A stretch of DNA of 40,004 nucleotides from Thiobacillus sp. Its GTDB lineage: Bacteria > Pseudomonadota > Gammaproteobacteria > Burkholderiales > Thiobacillaceae. The stretch lies in the NCBI GenBank assembly GCA_019459055.1, contig JAIBEI010000046.1, positions 1 to 40,004 on the forward strand, in the 5' to 3' direction. Positions 32,608-40,004 of the stretch are shown piece by piece. A program made the translations under genes and the position numbers. Positions within the stretch are counted from its first letter, which is position 1, and each line of letters starts with the position of its first letter. The notes below the pieces were generated by a model. That model had not been told where the DNA came from, did not search any database, and worked only from the letters and a program-made list of their open reading frames with translations.

Positions 32608-33975
32608 ATGGAAAGTGCGCCGGGAATCGAAGCCGTGTCGCTTGCAAACAAAAAAATCATCCTGGGGGTGACCGGCGGGATCGCCGCCTACAAGGCGGCG
32701 GAATTGTGCCGCCTCTTGATCAAGGCCGGGGCCGACGTGCGGGTGGTGATGACCGCCGCGGCGCAGCAGTTCGTCACCCCGCTGACCTTTCAAGCCCTGT
32801 CCGGCAAACCGGTGCTGACCTCCTTATGGGAGGCCGCCAGCGGCGACGGCATGGAACATATCCATCTTTCGCGCGATGCCGACCTGCTGCTGGTGGCGCC
32901 GGCTTCGGCAGACTTTCTGGCCAAGCTTGCGCACGGCCGGGCCGATGACCTGCTGTCGACCCTGTGCCTCGCGCGCGCCTGCACACTTGCCGTCGCGCCG
33001 GCGATGAACCGTGAAATGTGGGCGGCCGCGCCGACCCGGCGCAATCTCGAACAACTGCGCGCCGACGGCGTGCGCGTGCTGGATCCGGCCGCGGGCGAGC
33101 AGGCGTGCGGCGAAACCGGCCTCGGGCGGATGCAGGAGCCGGCCGATATTCTGGCGGCGCTGCATGGCTTCTTGGGCGCCGCACCCGCAAGGGGTACGCC
33201 GCCAGACACTCGCCCTGCGGGCGGTCTTGGCGCAGCACCCGCAAGGGGTACGCCGCCAGACGCTCGCCCTGCGGGCGGTCTTGGCGCAGCACCCGCAAGG
33301 GGTACGCCGCCAGACACTCGCCCTGCGGGCGGTCTTGGCGCAGGTCCGCTGGCGGGCAAGCGGGTCGTGATCACTGCCGGCCCCACCTTCGAGCCGATCG
33401 ACCCGGTGCGCGGCCTGACCAATCTGAGTTCCGGCAAGATGGGCTATGCGGTGGCGCAGGCGGCGGCCGAGGCGGGCGCAGCGGTGTGCCTGGTGTCGGG
33501 GCCGACCTGTCTCGCACCCCCTGCGGGCGTGACCCGCATTGACGTGCAAAGCGCGGCCGACATGCGCCGCGCCGTGCTGGCGGCGTTGCCCGCCGACGTG
33601 TTCATCGCGGTGGCGGCGGTGGCCGATTACCGGGTGGATGCCGCGGCGCCGCAGAAGCTCAAGAAAAGCACTGACGGCATGACGCTGCACCTGGTTGCCA
33701 ACCCCGACATCCTGGCCGAGGTCGCGGCCTTGCCCGCTGCGCCGTTTTGCGTGGGCTTTGCCGCGGAAACCGAGCAACTCGCCGAGCATGCGGAAACCAA
33801 GCGCCTGCGCAAAAAGCTGCCGCTCCTGGTCGGCAACCTGGCGCAGGACACGCTGGGGCAGGACACGGCCGAACTGGTGCTGTTCGACGACCGGGGCCAG
33901 CACCGGCTACCGCGCGCCGATAAACTCGCCCAGGCACGCCATTTGATCAGCCACCTTGTACACCTGCTGAATTGA
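32608..33975 (+). CDS. coaBC: CoaBC bifunctional PPC synthetase/decarboxylase with repeat linker
   Basis: A 455-residue bifunctional enzyme of coenzyme A synthesis. The CoaC half has the FMN-binding [15 protein letters not shown], and active-site region EHIHLSRD and [10 protein letters not shown] (C167). The CoaB half starts near [10 protein letters not shown] and has KKSTDGM. Between them residues 190-243 are three 18-residue tandem repeats ([18 protein letters not shown]), which explains why it is about 50 residues longer than E. coli Dfp. ATG 32608 has a weak ribosome site; GTG 32635 is an alternative. Followed by dut with a 16-bp gap. Confidence 0.95.
   Translation: MESAPGIEAVSLANKKIILGVTGGIAAYKAAELCRLLIKAGADVRVVMTAAAQQFVTPLTFQALSGKPVLTSLWEAASGDGMEHIHLSRDADLLLVAPASADFLAKLAHGRADDLLSTLCLARACTLAVAPAMNREMWAAAPTRRNLEQLRADGVRVLDPAAGEQACGETGLGRMQEPADILAALHGFLGAAPARGTPPDTRPAGGLGAAPARGTPPDARPAGGLGAAPARGTPPDTRPAGGLGAGPLAGKRVVITAGPTFEPIDPVRGLTNLSSGKMGYAVAQAAAEAGAAVCLVSGPTCLAPPAGVTRIDVQSAADMRRAVLAALPADVFIAVAAVADYRVDAAAPQKLKKSTDGMTLHLVANPDILAEVAALPAAPFCVGFAAETEQLAEHAETKRLRKKLPLLVGNLAQDTLGQDTAELVLFDDRGQHRLPRADKLAQARHLISHLVHLLN
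33175..33336 (+). repeat. Three in-frame 54-bp tandem repeats in coaBC
   Basis: Units at 33175-33228, 33229-33282 and 33283-33336 differ at only two positions. Each contains ACCC-GCAA-GGGG and GCCC-TGC-GGGC palindromes and the ACCCGCAAGGGGTACGCC core of the interspersed repeat family. Confidence 0.92.
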
Positions 33976-33991
33976 CGAGATCCCGACGAAA

Positions 33992-34438
33992 ATGAAGATG
34001 GATGTGAAGATTCTCGACGCCCGCCTGCGCGATCAGCTGCCGCATTACGCCACAACGGGCTCCGCCGGACTCGATTTGCGCGCCTGCATCGATGGTCCAA
34101 TCGTACTAGAGCCGGGCGAAACCCGGCTGATTCCGACCGGGCTGGCCATCCACCTGGCCGACCCCGGCTACGCCGCGCTGATCCTGCCGCGCTCCGGTCT
34201 TGGCCACAAGCACGGCATCGTGCTGGGCAATCTGGTCGGGCTGATCGATTCGGATTACCAGGGCCAGCTCATGGTTTCCACCTGGAACCGCGGCCAGCAG
34301 GCATTCGAACTCGCGCCGATGGAGCGTCTGGCGCAGCTCGTCATCGTGCCGGTGGTGCAGGCAGAATTCAATGTGGTGGATGATTTTGAAGCAAGCCGGC
34401 GCGGTGAGGGAGGCTTCGGCAGCACCGGCCGCCAGTAG
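33992..34438 (+). CDS. dut: dUTP diphosphatase
   Basis: A 148-residue dUTPase with all five motifs recognisable: [37 protein letters not shown] and the C-terminal [10 protein letters not shown]. It hydrolyses dUTP to dUMP. Two ATGs (33992, 33998) are possible. Usual coaBC-dut adjacency. Confidence 0.97.
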   Translation: MKMDVKILDARLRDQLPHYATTGSAGLDLRACIDGPIVLEPGETRLIPTGLAIHLADPGYAALILPRSGLGHKHGIVLGNLVGLIDSDYQGQLMVSTWNRGQQAFELAPMERLAQLVIVPVVQAEFNVVDDFEASRRGEGGFGSTGRQ

Positions 34439-34470
34439 TGCCGGATTTCTTTACATTGGGATGAATCGAC

Positions 34471-34500
34471 GCACCCGACAGGCACCCGCCTGCCGGGTGC
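34471..34500. terminator. Strong hairpin after dut (possible terminator)
   Basis: GCACCCG-A-CAGGC / GCCTG-C-CGGGTGC, 13-bp stem with one mismatch and loop ACCC. No T-run follows, so termination is uncertain; it may be a REP-like palindrome. Confidence 0.4.
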
Positions 34501-34618
34501 GGTCACATTGGGGCATGGAATTTGCTGCGCTATGTCGGCAGGCTTTCCGGGAGGGAATCGGGAGCAGGCCGTTGCGGAGACAAATAAACATAAGAGGTCA
34601 GGCTTCCTGGCGCATACC

Positions 34619-36061
34619 ATGCCCCACACGTCCATACTGCGGTTTGGTCTGACTCTGACCTCAGCACTGGTGCTGTTGGCCGGACTTGTCACGTCCGCTT
34701 TTTATCTGTCGCGGCCGCAGGTGCAGCCCGTGACGGAAGAGTTCGAAAAGCCGGTGATGGCCACGCAGATCGAATTCCTGGCCGAGGGCATGCAGCGCAG
34801 CGCGGCGCGGATTGCCACCCACCCGCAGACGCTGTCATGTTTCGCCAGTGCCGCACCGGAAGTGTGCCAGGCGCAGGCTGCCAATCTGCACGCCTTGAAT
34901 CAGGACGCGACCGTGCTGTTCGTCGCCGATGGGCAGAATCAGTTGCTGCCCGGCTTCCTGCCGGGGGAAACGCGGCGCTTGATTGCCGGGACCGGCCAGA
35001 ATGGCACGGGCGCGGCCGCCACCTTCAGCTTGTCGCTGTCGCATCCGGTGGTGAATGCCGAAGGCAAGCGGCTGGGATTTGTCATCGTCGAGCAGAGCGT
35101 GCCGCAGCTGCAGGCGCTGTTCGATACACTGCCGCTGCCGGATGCCGCCGCCTACGCCGAGCTTCAGCAAGGCCAGGGCGATAGCGCGGTCAGCGTGTTG
35201 ATGCGGCGCGGCAACCAGGCCATCAAGCGCAATGCCCATCCCACCCTGATTGCGCTGGCGAGCACGCCGTGGACGATCGCGGTGTGGCGCCACGACAAGC
35301 CCTCGATCGAGAACATCGCGCCCTATGCGATGGGCTGGCTGGTGGCGAGCCTGGTGATCGCGGTTTTGGTGATGGCGATCATGCTGTCGGTGCGCAACCG
35401 GGTGACCGGCAGTCTGCGCATGCTGGTGAAACTCACCAACGACCTGCGCCAGCAGCGGCTGCGCGCAGATTATCCGGTCAGCCTGGACGAGTTCAGGCCG
35501 CCGCTTGAGACCATGCTGAAACTCGGCCGGGTGATGATGGGGCGGCAGAAGGAAGTCACCACCCAGGCGCGGATGGATCACTTGTCGCAGGTCAACAACC
35601 GGCGCAGTTTCGACGAAAAGCAGAAGGAACTGTTCGCCAGCATGAAGGACGGCTGGTCGCATAGTTTGCTGATTCTCGACATCGACAACTTCAAGCAGGT
35701 CAACGATACCTTCGGCCACGAAGCCGGCGACCATCTCATCATCAAATTCGGCGAGGTGCTGAAGGCCTGCCTGCGCAACAGCGACTTCATCGCCCGCCTG
35801 GGCGGCGACGAATTCTGCGTGCTGTTCCCCTTTACCCCGCTGGAACGTGCGCGGGAACTCGCCGAGCGCCTGCGCGCCAAAATGCCGGAAAGCGTGGAGC
35901 TGATTCCCGGCGTGACGCAGAAGCTGTCGTGGAGCGGCGGGCTGTCCGAATACAGTCGCGGCGACAAGGGAGAAAACGAGGCACTGGCGCGCGCCGACGC
36001 TGCCTTGCTGGAAGCCAAGCGCGGCGGCCGCAACACCACGCGGGTCAGGGCCGCTGCCTGA
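34619..36061 (+). CDS. Membrane diguanylate cyclase (GGDEF)
   Basis: A 480-residue protein: helix 10-30, a periplasmic sensor region of about 200 residues with a dCache/CHASE-like appearance, helix about 236-258, and a GGDEF domain with intact GGDEF (395-399) and the inhibitory I-site RNSD (386-389), five residues upstream. It should make c-di-GMP and be product-inhibited. ATG 34619 directly precedes the first helix; a longer frame begins at 34508. Its 3' end overlaps lnt tail to tail by 17 bp. Confidence 0.93.
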   Translation: MPHTSILRFGLTLTSALVLLAGLVTSAFYLSRPQVQPVTEEFEKPVMATQIEFLAEGMQRSAARIATHPQTLSCFASAAPEVCQAQAANLHALNQDATVLFVADGQNQLLPGFLPGETRRLIAGTGQNGTGAAATFSLSLSHPVVNAEGKRLGFVIVEQSVPQLQALFDTLPLPDAAAYAELQQGQGDSAVSVLMRRGNQAIKRNAHPTLIALASTPWTIAVWRHDKPSIENIAPYAMGWLVASLVIAVLVMAIMLSVRNRVTGSLRMLVKLTNDLRQQRLRADYPVSLDEFRPPLETMLKLGRVMMGRQKEVTTQARMDHLSQVNNRRSFDEKQKELFASMKDGWSHSLLILDIDNFKQVNDTFGHEAGDHLIIKFGEVLKACLRNSDFIARLGGDEFCVLFPFTPLERARELAERLRAKMPESVELIPGVTQKLSWSGGLSEYSRGDKGENEALARADAALLEAKRGGRNTTRVRAAA

Positions 36062-37565
36062 AACCGGTTACTAGCAGCAGCCCCATTCCGAGCACCCCCC
36101 ACAGCGCCAGCACCGGCGCATTGCCCCAGCGCACATAGGGCGTGCTGCCGGCATAGCCCTGGATTTCTCCGGACAGGCTGCCGGCGGTGAAGGGCGGCAG
36201 GCTGGCCAGCACATGGCCTCGCGCGTCGATGATCGCGGTGATGCCGGTATTGGTGGCGCGCAGCATCATGCGCCCGGTTTCCAGCGCGCGCATCTGCGAC
36301 ATCTGCGCGTGCTGCCAGGGCGCGAACGAATCGCCGAACCACGCCAGATTGCTGACGTTCACCAGCACGCTCGCCTCGGGCAGCTGGCGGATGATTTCCT
36401 CGCCGAAGGCATCCTCGTAACAGATGTTGGACGCCACCCGCTGGCCACCGATGGCGAGCGGGCGCTGGTCGACGGCGCCGCGCGCAAAATCCGACAGCGG
36501 GATGTGCAGCACTTCGACCACCCAGCCCCACACCGCCTTCAGCGGAATGTATTCGCCGAACGGCACCAGGTGCACCTTGTGGTAACGCTGGCTGGGCGCC
36601 GCCCCAAGGCTGATGACGCTGTTGTAGTAGGCGCCCGCGAGCGACCCGGTCGGCACCCCGGTCAGCACATCGCCGCCATTTTTCCGGCCGAGCGACGCCA
36701 GACCGGCGCGATAGGAATCGGGGAGATCGGATTCGAACAGCGGCAGCGCGGTTTCCGGCAGCACGATCAGTTGCGCGGGCGAGGCCGTGGCCATCCGTGC
36801 GTAGCTTTCCAGCGTGGCCTGGGCCTTTTCCGGCTGCCATTTCAGGTCTTGCGGGATGTTGCCCTGCAGCAGGGCGACCGTTGTCGGCGCGCCGTCCGGC
36901 GTCGTCCAGGCGACGCCGCGCAGGGCCTGGCCGCCGACCCCCAGCGCCACGATCGCCACCACGGCCCACGCGCGCTGCGCATATCGGCCGCGCGTCGTCA
37001 CGCTCCATGCCAGCAGGGCTGCGATCAGCGCCAGCAGGAACGACACGCCATACACGCCGACCAGCGGGGCATAACCGGCCAGCGGGCTCGCAGGCACCTG
37101 CGAATAGCCCGCCACCAGCCACGGGAAGCCGGTGAAAAGCCAGCCGCGCACCCACTCCGTCACCCCCCATGCAAGTGGCATCAACAGCAGCAGACGCAAT
37201 GCAGGCGAGACCGGCCAGCGTTTATGCCCCTTTGGGTACGCCTGCAGCGCGCCGACCGCAGCCGGAAACAGTGCCAGCACGGCGCAGAACAGGAAGGTTG
37301 CGAGCGCCGCCAGCCACGTCGCCATGCCGCCATGCACCGACAGGCTGACGAACACCCAGCTTACCCCGGCAATGAAGAAGCCGAGTCCCCAGCTCAGGCC
37401 GACGAGAAAGCCGGCGCGCATCGAGGCGGTGCGCGCCAGCAGCGTGAACAGCACCGCCAGGCTCAATATCGGCAAGGGCCAGAAATCGAACGGGGCGAAG
37501 CCGGCGACCGCCAGCGCGCCGGCGCCCAGGCTGACCGGCAGCACTGGAACGGGCAGATGACGCAC
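36045..37565 (-). CDS. lnt: Apolipoprotein N-acyltransferase
   Basis: A 506-residue inner-membrane enzyme, with N-terminal membrane helices and a nitrilase domain bearing the catalytic triad E271 (LPETALP), K330 (YHKVHLVPFGEYIP) and C382 (SNICYEDAFG). It N-acylates the lipoprotein N-terminal cysteine. No ATG is suitably placed; GTG 37565 is the best start. It lies 38 bp after pyrX in the same direction. Confidence 0.94.
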   Translation of the reverse strand: MRHLPVPVLPVSLGAGALAVAGFAPFDFWPLPILSLAVLFTLLARTASMRAGFLVGLSWGLGFFIAGVSWVFVSLSVHGGMATWLAALATFLFCAVLALFPAAVGALQAYPKGHKRWPVSPALRLLLLMPLAWGVTEWVRGWLFTGFPWLVAGYSQVPASPLAGYAPLVGVYGVSFLLALIAALLAWSVTTRGRYAQRAWAVVAIVALGVGGQALRGVAWTTPDGAPTTVALLQGNIPQDLKWQPEKAQATLESYARMATASPAQLIVLPETALPLFESDLPDSYRAGLASLGRKNGGDVLTGVPTGSLAGAYYNSVISLGAAPSQRYHKVHLVPFGEYIPLKAVWGWVVEVLHIPLSDFARGAVDQRPLAIGGQRVASNICYEDAFGEEIIRQLPEASVLVNVSNLAWFGDSFAPWQHAQMSQMRALETGRMMLRATNTGITAIIDARGHVLASLPPFTAGSLSGEIQGYAGSTPYVRWGNAPVLALWGVLGMGLLLVTGFRQRP

Positions 37566-37603
37566 GGCAGGCAGCTTGCCCGCCACGGATGGCAATGCGG
37601 GAC

Positions 37604-38884
37604 TCAATGCGGGGCTTCGAAGTCGATGTGGCCGTCGATCAGCGTGTAGCGCACCCGGCCCTGCATCGGCAGGTTGAGGAAGGGCGTGTTGTTGCCCTGG
37701 CTGGCCAGTGTTTTGGAGGTGACGACCCATTCGGCATTTTCGTCGAAAATGCATAGGTCGGCGCAGCTGCCGACCGACAGGTCGCCGCCCGGCACGCCCA
37801 GGATCTGCGCCGGCTTCCGCGAAATCAGGTCGATCGCCTGCAGCAGCGGCACGCCCATCTCGCGCGCCCATTTCAGGGTCAGCGGCAGCAGCAGTTCAAC
37901 CCCGGAGGCGCCGGGCGCCGATTCGCCGAACGGGACCTGCTTCTCGTCCTCATCGACCGGGGTATGGTCGGAACACAGCGCGTCGATGGAACCGTCGCGC
38001 AGCGCTTCGCGGATGGCATCGCGGTCGCGCAGGCTCCTCAGCGGCGGCACCAGATGGAGGTGCGTGTCGAAGCTCACGAGGTCGTTTTCCGACAGATGAA
38101 CGTGGGTGGCGGCGACGTCGCAGGTGACCGCCAGCCCCTGCGCCTTGGCGGCGCGCACCATCGCAATGCCTTCGTAGGTCGACAGGCGCGCCACATGCAC
38201 GCGCGCGCCGGTCGCGCGCGCCAGTTGCAGGATGGTCGCCAGCGCCACCGTCTCGGCCAGTGCCGGGATGCCGGGCAGGCCGAGGCGCGATGCGACGGCG
38301 CCGTCGTGCGCCACGCCGCCGCGCGCCAGCGAGGCATCCTGCGGCCGCAGCCACAGGCTGAAGCCGAAGGTGGAGGCGTATTCCATCGCACGCAGCAACA
38401 CCTGGGTGTCGGTCGGCAGGGCGTCGGCCTGGGTGAAGGCGCGGCAGCCCGCCTCGGTCAGTTCGGCCATTTCGGTCAGCATGTTGCCTTCGAGCTTCTG
38501 CGTCATCGCGCCGATCGGGTAGACGCGCGGGCCGGGCAGGTTTTTGGCACGGAACTTCAGCATTTCCACCAGCCCCGGCTCGTCCAGCGGCGGGTCGGTG
38601 TCGGGCGGGCAGGCCAGCGAAGTGATGCCGCCGGCAGCGGCGGCGAGCATTTCGGATTCCAGCGTGGCGCGGTACTCGAAGCCGGGCTCGCGCAGCCGCA
38701 CCGACAGGTCGACCAGGCCGGGACAGACGACGAGGCCGGTCGCGTCGAGGGTGCGGTTGGCGTGGAAATCGGCGGGCGCGTGGCCGTTGCCGACGATCTT
38801 GCCCGCCGCCACGAATACGTCGGCGACTTCGTCACGCGCGTTTATCGGGTCGATCACGCGGCCGTTCTTGATATGGATTTTCAT
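37604..38884 (-). CDS. pyrX: Dihydroorotase-like, probably non-catalytic (PyrX)
   Basis: A 426-residue amidohydrolase-fold protein of the DHOase family. The metal-binding HxH of active enzymes (DLHVHLREPG) is replaced by S61 and R63 ([10 protein letters not shown]), while the later SDHTPVD is kept. This is the pattern of the inactive PyrC-prime/PyrX subunits that assemble with and stabilise PyrB in many proteobacteria. Its ATG overlaps the pyrB stop. A catalytic DHOase should be elsewhere. Confidence 0.92.
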   Translation of the reverse strand: MKIHIKNGRVIDPINARDEVADVFVAAGKIVGNGHAPADFHANRTLDATGLVVCPGLVDLSVRLREPGFEYRATLESEMLAAAAGGITSLACPPDTDPPLDEPGLVEMLKFRAKNLPGPRVYPIGAMTQKLEGNMLTEMAELTEAGCRAFTQADALPTDTQVLLRAMEYASTFGFSLWLRPQDASLARGGVAHDGAVASRLGLPGIPALAETVALATILQLARATGARVHVARLSTYEGIAMVRAAKAQGLAVTCDVAATHVHLSENDLVSFDTHLHLVPPLRSLRDRDAIREALRDGSIDALCSDHTPVDEDEKQVPFGESAPGASGVELLLPLTLKWAREMGVPLLQAIDLISRKPAQILGVPGGDLSVGSCADLCIFDENAEWVVTSKTLASQGNNTPFLNLPMQGRVRYTLIDGHIDFEAPH

Positions 38885-39834
38885 GCGTTCCCCGTTCCCG
38901 CCAGCAAGGCCATCACCGCCATTCGCACCGCAATGCCGTAGGTCACTTGCGGCAGGATCACCGACTGCGGGCCGTCGGCCACTTCGGAGGCGATTTCCAC
39001 GCCGCGGTTCATCGGGCCGGGGTGCATGACAATGGCCTCCGGTTTGGCGAGCGCGAGCTTTTCCGGCGTCAGGCCGAAGAACTTGAAATATTCCTGCGCG
39101 GAAGGCAGCCGCGCGCCCTTCATGCGCTCGCTCTGCAGGCGCAGCATGATGACCACGTCGCAGCCGGCAAGCCCCGCTTCCATGTTGTGGAACACCTTGA
39201 CGCCCATCTGCTCGACCCCGGTGGGGAGCAGCGTCTTCGGTCCGACCACGCGCACTTCCGGCACCCCGAGCGTGGTCAGCGCGTGGATCTGCGAGCGTGC
39301 CACCCGCGAATGCAGCACGTCGCCGACGATGGCCACGGTGAGATTGTGGAACTCGCCCTTGAAACGGCGGATGGTGAACATGTCGAGCAGGCCCTGCGTC
39401 GGGTGGGCGTGGCGGCCGTCGCCAGCGTTGATCACCGAGATGTGGGGCGCCACGTGGCGCGCGATGAAGTGCGCCGCCCCCGACTGTCCGTGGCGCACGA
39501 TGAACATGTCGGCGTGCATCGCGGCGAGGTTGTCGACGGTGTCGAGGATCGCCTCGCCCTTGGTCTGGCTGGAGGTGGCGATGTTGAGGTTGACGACGTC
39601 GGCGGACAGCCGCTTGGCGGCGATCTCGAAGGTGGTGCGGGTGCGTGTCGACGGCTCGAAGAATAGGTTGAAGATCGATTTGCCGCGCAGCAGCGGGACC
39701 TTTTTTACTTCGCGCTCGCCGACGTCCATGAAGGATTCGGCGGTGTCGAGGATCTGCGTCAGGATCGTGCGCGGCAGGCCTTCGAGAGTGAGCAGGTGGC
39801 GCAGCCTGCCGTCTTTGCTGAGCTGTAGGTTCAT
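38881..39834 (-). CDS. pyrB: Aspartate carbamoyltransferase catalytic chain
   Basis: A 317-residue ATCase with the carbamoyl-phosphate motif [12 protein letters not shown] (STRTRT at 62-67), [12 protein letters not shown] and the aspartate-site LRLQSERM. It makes carbamoylaspartate in pyrimidine synthesis. The ATG (39834) is chosen over a longer frame whose start region falls in repeat sequence. It overlaps pyrX by ATGA. pyrR is not directly upstream within the window. Confidence 0.96.
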   Translation of the reverse strand: MNLQLSKDGRLRHLLTLEGLPRTILTQILDTAESFMDVGEREVKKVPLLRGKSIFNLFFEPSTRTRTTFEIAAKRLSADVVNLNIATSSQTKGEAILDTVDNLAAMHADMFIVRHGQSGAAHFIARHVAPHISVINAGDGRHAHPTQGLLDMFTIRRFKGEFHNLTVAIVGDVLHSRVARSQIHALTTLGVPEVRVVGPKTLLPTGVEQMGVKVFHNMEAGLAGCDVVIMLRLQSERMKGARLPSAQEYFKFFGLTPEKLALAKPEAIVMHPGPMNRGVEIASEVADGPQSVILPQVTYGIAVRMAVMALLAGTGNA

Positions 39835-39903
39835 CCTAGAAACCGCAGTTGGACGCGCCCGATGGTGCGTCTGGGCGGGTGGCTGTCGCGAAGCGAGGAG
39901 GCG

Positions 39904-39990
39904 GCAGGCCGGGGCCTGCAACGACGAGCGAGAGCGGAGTCGTTGCCGCTTTAGCGGCTTTACGAATCCGGCCTACCCCTTGCGGCTGCA
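39904..39990 (+). repeat. Three stacked palindromes at right end; repeat copy A
   Basis: Perfect hairpins GCAGGCC-GG-GGCCTGC (39904-39919), GCAACGAC/GTCGTTGC (39918-39946) and GCCGC-TTTA-GCGGC (39945-39958), then the conserved tail TTTACGAATCCGG and CCCCTTGCGG of the repeat family (copy A, 39945-39990). The element may continue beyond the window. Confidence 0.7.
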
Positions 39991-40004
39991 AAGGCAGGCG
40001 CACG

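Noticed and set aside
33175-33336. Tandem units as a CRISPR array
   Set aside because: Units are contiguous without unique spacers and keep the coaBC frame.
37566-37871. Longer N-terminus for lnt
   Set aside because: It would overlap pyrX in antisense-style codon use and lacks membrane character; GTG 37565 fits the family start.

Overview
The window is high-GC, densely packed bacterial chromosome with long operons, strong third-codon GC bias and large open antisense frames. Gene content (NhaR-like LysR regulator next to htpX, pyrB with a degenerate dihydroorotase, rpmB-rpmG next to radC and coaBC-dut, SulP transporters next to a gamma-carbonic anhydrase) fits a chemolithoautotrophic betaproteobacterium, Thiobacillus-like. 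That placement is inferred from protein resemblance, not from a search.

Left part (1-10.4 kb): a minus-strand operon runs usp-like, sulP, hyfB, hyfC, hyfE, hyfF and probably on into a hyfG-like gene cut by the window edge. It joins a SulP anion transporter to the membrane arm of a complex I / hydrogenase-4-like machine. A divergent gene encodes a sigma54 activator whose receiver has Glu at the phosphorylation position. The shared intergenic region holds a near-consensus sigma54 promoter facing the operon, two identical-format inverted repeats that could be activator sites, and a TTAA-based box. A DUF3943-like exported protein follows the activator.

Middle left (10.4-14.6 kb): a second sulP-usp pair on the plus strand faces a usp-gamma-carbonic anhydrase pair on the minus strand. 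This looks like an inorganic-carbon or anion uptake locus. The two outward-lying promoters share the same operator architecture. The intergenic gaps contain debris: a copy of the carbonic anhydrase 3' end and the frameshifted N-terminus of a response regulator.

14.6-26.7 kb is mainly housekeeping and envelope functions: an LTA-synthase-like phosphotransferase, an OmpR/HisKA two-component system, a thioredoxin overlapping a PIN-domain gene, nhaR/htpX, a TerC protein, an amphi-Trp protein, a TerB-like protein, a PsiE protein and an RsmB-family methyltransferase.

26.7-31.4 kb is a lipid block (acyl-CoA synthetase, FadL porin, fatty acid desaturase) preceded by a MITE-like element. 31.3-40 kb holds rpmG, rpmB, radC, coaBC, dut, a diguanylate cyclase, lnt, pyrX and pyrB.

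A family of short palindromic repeats recurs through the right half. Members lie inside open reading frames of the TerB-like gene, the acyl-CoA synthetase N-terminus and, as a recent in-frame triplication, the CoaB/CoaC linker. The points most worth following are the sigma54-controlled usp-sulP-hyf operon with its D-to-E activator, the SulP protein with a coiled-coil insertion, and the shared 11-bp-phased TTAA boxes upstream of all three usp-like genes. No rRNA, tRNA, CRISPR array or complete insertion sequence was recognised.
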